Shown in pieces: positions 56,650-64,000 of a stretch of 64,000 bases of DNA (positions within the stretch are counted from its first letter, which is position 1; each line of letters starts with the position of its first letter). Made by a program: the position numbers and the translations under genes. A model generated the notes under the pieces. The model saw only the letters and a program-made list of their open reading frames with translations, ran no database searches and had not been told where the DNA came from. The stretch spans positions 496,001 through 560,000 of the forward strand of contig OY754465.1 of NCBI GenBank assembly GCA_963575645.1, in the 5' to 3' direction. Source of the stretch: Xanthostigma xanthostigma. Taxonomy: Eukaryota > Arthropoda > Insecta > Raphidioptera > Raphidiidae.

Positions 56650-57653
56650 CAGTGCCGGATTAAGACTCCTTGATGCCCTAAGCATTTCTTGTCTATGGGC
56701 CCTCATCTCTAACAGTTGTCTAATTCTAATATTATCTATCTGTCATCATAAGTGTATAGCAATTTTTTTTCAAATTGTGAATGTCATAAGCTTAAAATTG
56801 TTGGAAAAAAGTTAAAAAGCATAGATGTTTAGGGAAATAATTGAATTTAGCAAACACTGCTCTCATTGAAAATTTGACTGTCTACAAAATCGGTCATTAG
56901 GCATTTTTATACAATTAATTGAAAAAAGTTACAAAACTTTAATGTTAAAAAAAATCGTTTTCATTTTGCAAAATAAGTTATTATTTTTAACTTCTATACT
57001 TCCTAAGACAGTTTTGTATCAGTAACTAGATCAAATTTTTGAGGACTTGACAAAAAAAATTGGTTGTCTGTAAAGTCGGTTTACGGACGATAGTTTTACG
57101 TGATAACGTCATAAAGAAACATTGAACCATACTCGTAAAGTGTTGAAAAATAACTTTCTTTATTTTTCACATTATACGTATACGTTTCCAAACATTTATT
57201 TTTACATATTTAAATAGTAAAATTAGAGTTCTAACCAACTGTAGAAACGGTTTTTAAATATAATGAACCATTTTTAAAATACACGCAGTTTTAATAAACG
57301 GACGGTCGGGTGGTGTGGATTTTTCACTCCCTGTAAGTATATATACGAGCGAACTGTGGCAGTCTATTGAAAGTTTGTGTCTTGTGATCTTTAATAAATA
57401 GATTTTTGTAGCTGTCAAACTTGGGTCGATCGTGCTTCTCTATCGCTTATACGTGACACATTTCGGAACGTGACACTTTTTCGTACATGCAGCCGGTGTT
57501 TCATCAATTTATAAGATTGGTGTTTCATCAATTTATAAGACGTTATCACGTCAAAAAAAATGTTGACATGGTCTAGATGAGGTACTTTTCATTTCTGAGT
57601 TTTGATTTTTGGTGCTCCCTGAGACATGATGCTTATAGGTTAATCCAGCACTG
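56650..57653. mobile_element. hAT-type element CAGTGCCGGATTAA, split by a Helentron-like copy
   Basis: A perfect 8-bp duplication GTTCTACA (56642-56649, 57654-57661) encloses it. The ends are CAGTGCCGGATTAAG and the inverse of CAGTGCTGGATTAAC. About 500 bp belong to the hAT-type element; the other 509 bp (57052-57560) are Helentron-like copy 9. No transposase frame remains. Confidence 0.85.
57052..57560 (-). mobile_element. Helentron-like element, copy 9, nested in a hAT element
   Basis: Left end AAAAAAAATTGGTTGTCTGT, right end GACGTTATCACGTCAAAAAA. The subterminal repeat is GTGATAACGTCATAAAG as in copy 6. The core of about 300 bp is unlike the other copies and contains a tatatata word (about 57337), gcagtctattg about 20 bp later, and aataaatag near 57395. 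Confidence 0.65.
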
Positions 57654-57661
57654 GTTCTACA

Positions 57662-58380
57662 GTTCTACACAATCAACTGAGCGTTTTGGAATTCGCCATT
57701 AGAGACACTTTGTCATGAAGCTGCAGAGATACACATATTCTGTGAAAGGCCGATGTTTATTTTTCTACAAATCCAATATGCCATCAATCATACGTCCCAG
57801 CTTGTCTCTGTCACGCACATAGACTTAATAGTACTAGATAAGTACTTGACGACATTACACTGATAGCCAGGGACGTATTAGGACACTTGCCCGAAACGGT
57901 CGACTTGAAAATGCGCCCCATCGCTCAGTCACGGGCTCAATAATGCTCATCTTTAGTCTCCATTACTCAATCTGCGAGTATTATATTTATCAGTCACATT
58001 TTTAGATATTCTTTTACTTATTTATTTTGTTTGGTTTTAACGAACTGTGTTTTAAATATCAGAACCAATTTGTAGGACGCGGAGAAATTGGAAAGTGGGA
58101 TCGGCAAATTGTCTTTGCCCGGGGTGTAAATTTTACAGATATGTAACTATACTGATAATAGGGAGTAGGGACCAATAATATCTACAATATCAACATGGTC
58201 GATAGGTACCGATAGTTACGGGATCACTATCTGTAATTTTGTTTTCTTACAGATTGTTTGGGGTTTTTGGATATTTTTAGTCATATCTAAACGGGAGAAC
58301 CAGTCTTCATATTTTTTGTCTGTTTTTTCGATATATTGGTAATTGGCACCCAAGCTTTAAGTATAGAATATTATTTATCC
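57662..58380. other. Possible hAT end; otherwise unassigned
   Basis: CAGGGACGTATTAGGACACT at about 57868 looks like a hAT-type terminus, and ttgcccggggtgtaaatttt (about 58110) may be its other side, but ends and duplication do not close. Confidence 0.3.
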
Positions 58381-58383
58381 ACA

Positions 58384-58853
58384 GGGCCGGATTGACCCTG
58401 TCCGGGCCCCTAGGCAATGCAATCAGGTCTTTTCAAGTTGATGAAGGGATGTGAGTAACTTGCAGATGATCGGCTCCAGGCATCCTGTTACTTCAATGTC
58501 TTATGTGATATTGTAACAACATGATTACTTTGACTAGATGCTGCAGCATCGCCTTACCTGACTCGTTAGCTTTATTGAAATGGTCTTAATGAATAGGTTA
58601 TAGATAATTGATGATCCAGATTTTTTGATGGGTCAAGAAAGAGAAATGAGACGTGACGTAGTTATTTTAAATTTTATCTTGTTAAATGCAATAAACAACG
58701 AAAGAAAATAATATTGTTGTTGGGAAATTTCATACTTTTCAAATAAAATTTTCGTTCAATGAAAAGTTTTTTTTTCTTGGTGCGTGCACGCGCCCCTAGT
58801 CGATGCGGGGCCCCTAGGCATTTGCCTACTCTGCCTAATGATTAATCCGGCTA
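58384..58853. mobile_element. Possible hAT remnant with GCCGGATT ends
   Basis: The left CAGGGCCGGATTGACC, followed by gggcccctaggcaatgc, faces the right ggggcccctaggcatttgcc and taatgattaatccggcta. The terminal words are inverted, but no 8-bp duplication was found, so the ends are probably eroded. Confidence 0.5.
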
Positions 58854-58859
58854 CACTTA

Positions 58860-59820
58860 GAAAAAGATAATTAGGACTGAAAATATTATCGCTTTAATTT
58901 TAATTCCAAAAACATTCTGATTAAAACATTATTTAAAAAATTACGTCTGTAAGTTATACAAGCTCCCAATGGTCTACGTCAGGTTCATCCTTTTTACGTA
59001 GGCAATATATTTAGGGGGAATGTCCGCACGTTTTATCCAAAAACAAACAATAGTAAACTGGACGCGTAAACTGTTTTTATGGTATCACTTTTCTCCATCG
59101 TATTTTATTTGATCACTAATACGTCATTGTTAAGCCGGTATATGTGACGTGTGTATAGCCCCTTCCGTCTGTGACAACGGTCCACTGCTATTTATGACCC
59201 CCCATAATGTGTGACAGAACAATAAAGTACACGGTACTATATAGTGGATCTGTTCTTAAACCGTCTTTAGCCTAAACAGAATAATTGGACCTGTAAAATT
59301 ATTTCGTAAGACTTAACCTAGAACGCAACCTTCATTACGCAACGCTTCATTGCACATACCGCTAAACTAGCGGTATGTGCTTTATTATCGCTTTGTGCGT
59401 CAGAGCTGACTTTCGTTCATATAAGAAGTTATATCTAAGTTAATTTCACACGAAATCCATTCAAATTGAAGCTTTTTGAAAAGAGGAGATTCTAATCTAT
59501 AAAACAGAACCATTTTTAAATCAATTCGAGTTCATAAATACTATTAAAATTGTAATTGAAAATCACAAACAGCAGTTGTCGGTTGGTCTGTACGTATGTA
59601 CGTACGTCACGACTTTACAGATCGCAATTTTGGTCGGATTGCTTTGGGTTATATTTTATTCACTTTGTTTACTATCAGACCAGAACCCTATTTAAATTCA
59701 CTAAAATGTGTTCAGTAGTTTAATTTTTATAAACAGTTTTATTTTATTATTTTTGACAGCTAATAGTTTAAAAAAACAATATAATAATTGCTGTGTAAAT
59801 ATAGTGTAATCCATAAAACA
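58860..59820. other. No supported feature
   Basis: AT-rich. A short perfect palindrome cataccgctaaactagcggtatg lies near 59355-59380 in two halves around aaacta. No gene. Confidence 0.3.
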
Positions 59821-60130
59821 AGTGCTACACTTCTATACCGTGATAACACCACTACACTTAGTAGGCTTAGTGGCGTAATGGTTATGCCGTTGGATCCCCA
59901 AGGGCAAGGTCCTGGGTTCGATTCCTTACGAAATAATTGATTTTTTTCTTTTTTTTTCTTTTTATTTTGTTTTATTTTATTCCACTTGATATTAATTATA
60001 TATTATATTATGTATAGTTCTTAATTTTTTTTATTTTTGCAAACTTAAAAAAAATATTTTTTCAATTTTTAATTATTTATTTCTTTAAATTTTTAAATCT
60101 TTTTAAATTTATTAAAAATATTTTTTAATT
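59820..60130 (+). repeat. tRNA-headed T-rich repeat, copy B
   Basis: Order: acttctataccgtgataac, tRNA-like module, T-rich tract, attccacttgatatta. It parallels copy A at 32280-32760 in the opposite orientation. Confidence 0.5.
59869..59940 (+). pseudogene. tRNA-like module with B box GGTTCGATTCC
   Basis: A-box-like TAGTGGCGTAATGGTTATGCC; anticodon-side hairpin TTGGATCCCCAA; T arm side CTGGG-TTCGATT-CCTTA, where pairing is weak. Acceptor halves do not match. The isotype is unclear and the module differs from that in copy A. Confidence 0.5.
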
Positions 60131-60374
60131 GTTATTTTTTTATCATACAGTGGAAAACTTGCGGGATGTGCACTTTTGGTTTTGCCAACTATTTAATTTT
60201 ATGCTGTTTTTTGATCGCGGCATTGTCCACATTAACGTCTGTTTTGACGGAAACCCGATTGTAATCAAAGCAGAGAATTTAGAGAGAGTGCAAACTAAAG
60301 GACAGACAAAACTTCTGGAATTATTGCACTCTCTAATGTTGGTACGAAAACACGAAAACCTCGAAAGAAAATAG
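60129..60374 (+). CDS. Unrecognised 81-codon frame, possible exon
   Basis: The frame contains FDGNPIVIKAENLERVQTKG and KLLELLHSLMLVRKHENLER, which look more protein-like than other frames here, with a hydrophobic start and a charged end. A tttttttatcatacag word at 60136-60151 could be a splice acceptor. An opposing 80-codon frame covers the same bases, so composition alone may explain it. I know no family for it. Confidence 0.2.
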   Translation: MLFFYHTVENLRDVHFWFCQLFNFMLFFDRGIVHINVCFDGNPIVIKAENLERVQTKGQTKLLELLHSLMLVRKHENLERK

Positions 60375-60654
60375 AGTACAAACAAAGATGATTATAAAGG
60401 CTATTAGATCGGTGATATACCTAAAAAATTAAGTCATAAATTAGTGACAATACTAAAAATCTTTAGTATTCCGAAATTGTAGGAACGCTTTTGTTTTTTA
60501 CAGCTCCAGTTCTCAAAATTTCCAATCTGAGAACTGTTTAGAGTATCGATTAGATTTTTTTTTAAATAACTATAAACAGAAAATATTAATTTTATGTTAG
60601 ATAGGTAACGTTGACAGCTGGTGGTCTTGAATAAATAATCATATATACATAATG

Positions 60655-61010
60655 GAAAATACCCCCTGCACTTTTCATTTCAACTCTTTTCCCCTCGCCT
60701 AAAAACGGTTACTTATAGCTCTCCCGACGCTATTTTTTAAGCTAAAAGGTTCGGATAAACGTCAAATAAAAAACCAAAAATCGCACTACAGATTCTACAG
60801 GAGAATTTTTTGGAAACAAATTTTAGTTTCGTATAAATGATTACGTAATTTACCTTTTCCAGAAATTGGTTTTCAATGTTTTGCCTATAGGATCTGTGGT
60901 TTGATTCTTGTCCATCATTTTGGCTTTTATCTAAAAATGGCGTCGAGAGAAATGTAACCGTTTCTAGGCGAGGTGGAAGGACTTGAGCTGAAAGCAGGAG
61001 CTCTTAATCT
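60655..61010. mobile_element. Diverged copy of the TTAA palindromic MITE
   Basis: Left arm accccctgcacttttcatt, cccctcgcctaaaaacggtt; right arm gtttctaggcgaggtgg, in the arrangement of 26681-27105 but with many changes between arms. TTAA flanks are gone. Confidence 0.6.
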
Positions 61011-61639
61011 GCAGGTTTGCAATTAGCCGGTACTTACCTCAAGAACAGAAGGCGTCGCGGTATCTCCGTAATGTTTGAACTAGATCCGTTTTGAACCGTA
61101 CCAACGAGGGTCGAGAAGAAAGACCTCGGCGCATTCCTGTTAATCTCGGACCGACAGACTCCTAGCCTGCAACTAACTGCAACGGACTTCACTTTACGAC
61201 CTATAAAAAACAAGAATAGGATATTTAAAACGTATTAAAACACGCATATCCTTCTCTTTTTACTTTATTGAAAATTCCATGTTAGGAAATGAACCGACGG
61301 CTGTGAAATAAAGACAGTAAATCACTGAACACTAGTTCACACATGGTTCTTTCTTTGTCGAACGGTGTGAAAATCGTTTTAAACATTTATATATATGTAC
61401 GTTTAGTCATTTGACACATATGGCTCTCGAGGAATTCCAATAGATGCACAAAAGAAAGAACTGTACGTATATATTGTGCATCTGAAGAGGGTTTATGAAG
61501 GGATGCGGTGAACAAAATACTACCCTTAGTTCTTTCCATCTAGTATTAGAGGGGTGTTTAACATTACGTCAGCAAATTGTTAACAATTATTAATCGTTCT
61601 CACCCCTACAGCTGTTGATTAAAACCCAAATTAATTAAC
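61011..61639. other. Unassigned; strong minus-strand splice-donor word
   Basis: In reverse, cttctgttcttgag|gtaagtacc at about 61034-61056 is a consensus donor after a GC-richer block (to about 61200). No matching acceptor or coding frame was found. Confidence 0.2.
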
Positions 61640-61653
61640 GGAATTTTATTGTT

Positions 61654-61717
61654 CAATAAATCAAATTATCGACCAATTTTTCAGACAAGAATTCTAATCA
61701 GACGTTAAACAAAGATT
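61654..61717. mobile_element. 64-bp Penelope-derived micro-insertion with 14-bp duplication
   Basis: GGAATTTTATTGTT occurs at 61640-61653 and 61718-61731. Between them are only two pieces of the family C repeat: aattatcgaccaatttttca in one orientation and aattctaatcagacg, aaacaaagatt in the other. The join inverts the normal order. Confidence 0.65.
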
Positions 61718-61731
61718 GGAATTTTATTGTT

Positions 61732-63067
61732 TTTTTTTAATGATGACGAAAAAGGAATCACGATTAAAATTTTGCTCATCGCTAATTATGTTTGAATTAG
61801 TTGTAGTAAATTTTGTCTATAAAAAGAATGTTCTTTGATTGTTGATCCTGCATGTGATTTTTGAGCTAAATTATATAAAAGATATATGAAAGAGCGAAGC
61901 CGACTTGGAAAGCTGGTATTCTATAACATTTTTTCAATAAAAATACCGACAGTTTCCTGCTTCCAATATTTTTTGTTGTGATATATACCCAAGTAGATAA
62001 TGTTGCCCATGCCTAGTACATGACAGCAACCATAGAGGACACAATCTTTCATCTTTCTGATGTGAGATGTCACAAAGCCATTTGTGTAATATGTGATCTA
62101 AAGTTCGGACGTTTGCAAACCAGTGTCAGTGATTTAAATTTCTGCAAATGTCTGTCATTTAACGAAATATATGTTTTTTTTTTTGTTCTTGTTCTGGTAT
62201 TCCATTAATAAAGAAATTAACCCTGTGGCAAATTATGCATCAACGAGTTTTTTCTAAGAATATTTTCACTGTGTAATTTGTGACTATAATTTTAGATTAT
62301 TATTTCAATTATACTGTCTGCATTATTAAATGAGTAAAAAGTTTACAAATTGTTCAGGTGAGATTGTCTTTAATTAATAAGTATAAACATTTATTTTTTT
62401 ACAACTGTATCAAAATGTAGGTTTACTTTCATGATAAATATTTTTGTACTAGTCTTTGACGGCGCTTTCCCTCGCATTAAAATTGATTTTTGGGCTACTG
62501 TAAACTGTTATTAGAGTTAAATTGAAACAAACAAATTGACAGACAGACAGACAAAAAATCCGAAAATGGATAATTCAGTTTATGTTTCTACAATCGAAAT
62601 TTTGTTGAAAACTTATAAAGTTGTGATTTTTTGATAATTTATATTGATTTTTTTCTTCACTCTATTTTTCCAGTGATAATAAATAATAATTGACCCAATA
62701 CAAAATTAGAAACATTTATATCAAAACATATTTTGTAGTTGTGTTTGTTCCAATGTTCACACATATAGTAACGTTATTCTAAGAAAAATTAAATCAAACA
62801 GGTTAAAAGCCGTTTTAAGAAAATCACAAATGTCTAGCTTTTAGCCTGTTTTTATCGGTTTTTAGGAAGTTACTTCTTTCATACGGATATCTGAGCTATA
62901 GAACCGATTTACCCATTCTAAACACGCATCCAAAATTTGAGCAAAATCGATCCATGTGTTCTCTAGGTTCAACCACAGACAAACATTTGTGAATTCACTA
63001 AATTTTTCAAATTTTTCGACAATCCCAACAATTTCCCTAGATTGTACTATTTACCTATAGTGTACCT
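61732..63067. other. No supported feature
   Basis: AT-rich; small frame at 62020-62208 without domain; gacagacagacagac near 62543. Confidence 0.3.
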
Positions 63068-63075
63068 ATAGGAAA

Positions 63076-63619
63076 CAGCGTTGCCAGTTTTTTTTTTTTT
63101 GCCAAGTCAGGATTTTGGAACTCTTTGAGTGAAAACAGCGGGATTCTTTCGTCGAAAGCGGGACATAGTAAAAAAACGTATATAATCAGAAGTTTTCAAA
63201 TACCTATTTATCTTTTTATTCGAATTAAAATTACGTTTACGTAGATAGCAAAAATAGCCATAGAAAATGTATTTTAATAAAAATATAATATTTTAAATCA
63301 GATTTACCCTATCGTTAAATATTTGAGTCTTATTCGTCCTCAGAATAAAAAAAAAAAAACATCAAAATCAAAAAAGTTTTATTCATTAGAAAAATATGGC
63401 GCTTCAAACAATAGTCTGTGGAGTGAGTGTTACAAATTGCAACTTACAATAAGAGAATAATTATTTATAATAATTACTTATTCATGATATTTCTGTGAAG
63501 ATTTAACTTCTTTTAAAGTTATCCCCGAAAAGCGGGACTGAGCCTGTCCCGCGCGGGACATTAAATTTTGATTTAAAAATCGGGTCGTCCCGCCAAAATC
63601 GGGACGTCTGGCAACGCTG
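63076..63619. mobile_element. hAT element CAGCGTTGCCAG, copy 2 (inverted)
   Basis: A perfect 8-bp duplication ATAGGAAA (63068-63075 and 63620-63627). It is collinear, in reverse, with 43575-44131 over the whole length, including the tcccgccaaaatcgggacg palindrome. The better-kept duplication suggests it is the younger of the two. Confidence 0.9.
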
Positions 63620-63627
63620 ATAGGAAA

Positions 63628-64000
63628 GTATAAAACTATAAAATATAAAAAAAAAACTTTAATGCTACTACATTAGGTGTGTTTGTTAACAAGTCTTTGA
63701 ATGGAGAGTAGACAATTCTAACTGGACTACATGCTACAATTGGGCAAAGGCAAGAATCCGGAGTCGGGCCATCGTCTGTTAATTAATAGACGCCGATGAC
63801 CTCAGTTGTCGAACGTCTATAATCTCCGAAAATTAAACTGTTCAGAATCAGCTTAGAACTCATTAACAAACACACCTTTTATTTCACCTTGACGAAGCAA
63901 AGACACACTTTACATTTTTGCCAAATAAGTAATACTTATATTATTATAGCCATCCATATCTATACAAAAGATTCACACGATTATGTGTGTGTGCGTGTTT
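63628..64000. other. Unassigned; inverted copy of the 25.2-kb short repeat
   Basis: gacgccgatgacctcagttg followed by tcgaacgtctataat (about 63790-63825) is the reverse of 25212-25245. The rest is AT-rich with a (TG)n-like end. Confidence 0.4.

Noticed and set aside
61034..61205. Minus-strand exon ending in a consensus splice donor
   Set aside because: Single donor word only; the frame is short and stops just after the donor, and the block may be a SINE-like repeat.
1..64000. CRISPR arrays, bacterial operons, terminators and ribosome binding sites
   Set aside because: The window has eukaryotic transposons and no dense coding; the tandem repeats found are few-unit arrays without spacer structure.

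Overview
This is an AT-rich animal nuclear window with no convincing host gene. It reads as insect intergenic DNA, most likely from a moth or butterfly. That guess rests on several repeat motifs I associate with lepidopteran genomes: elements beginning AACCGACTTCAAAA followed by GGAGGAGGTTC (33.7 and 53.8 kb), the gaaccctcgtcgcgcgagtc type motif (27.85 kb), and Helitron ends of the TCTATACTAATATATAAAG...CTAG and TCTAAATATATAAAAGG...CTAG types. I could not run a database search, so the order is an inference.

Almost every coding trace is a transposon relic. They are: a minus-strand transposase with a THAP finger and an HRTT-type helix-turn-helix (29.5-30.95 kb), split by a younger hAT-type MITE; a LINE reverse-transcriptase 3' end split by an unknown AT-rich insert (35.5-36.6 kb); a FLYWCH-finger ORF (36.9-37.3 kb); a Tigger/pogo-like MITE with a leftover coding tail (37.4-37.95 kb); and a Penelope-like element (PLE) that keeps only its GIY-YIG endonuclease (42.0-43.05 kb).

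Layout. 0-6.9 kb: hAT-type MITEs, a 172-bp tandem duplication and a hairpin repeat with a tRNA-like module. 7.4-16.8 kb: five copies of a Helentron/Helitron2-like family with asymmetric terminal repeats, two canonical Helitrons (one with a tRNA-Lys-like sequence) and a second hAT MITE. 17-29 kb: more Helitrons, MITEs and foldbacks. 29-38 kb: broken transposases. 38.9-43 kb: a PLE cluster with intact target-site duplications and hammerhead-like cores. 43-54 kb: large foldbacks, including one of 998 bp with roughly 450-bp arms, and two more Helentron-like copies. 55-64 kb: hAT remnants, a Helentron-like copy nested in a hAT element, a tRNA-like repeat, and a very short PLE-derived insertion.

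The genes do not form a pathway. The main interest is structural: nine copies of one rolling-circle-like family in three structural classes, PLE insertions that can each be delimited by 10-14 bp duplications, tRNA modules carried by Helitrons and T-rich repeats, and very long near-perfect palindromes.
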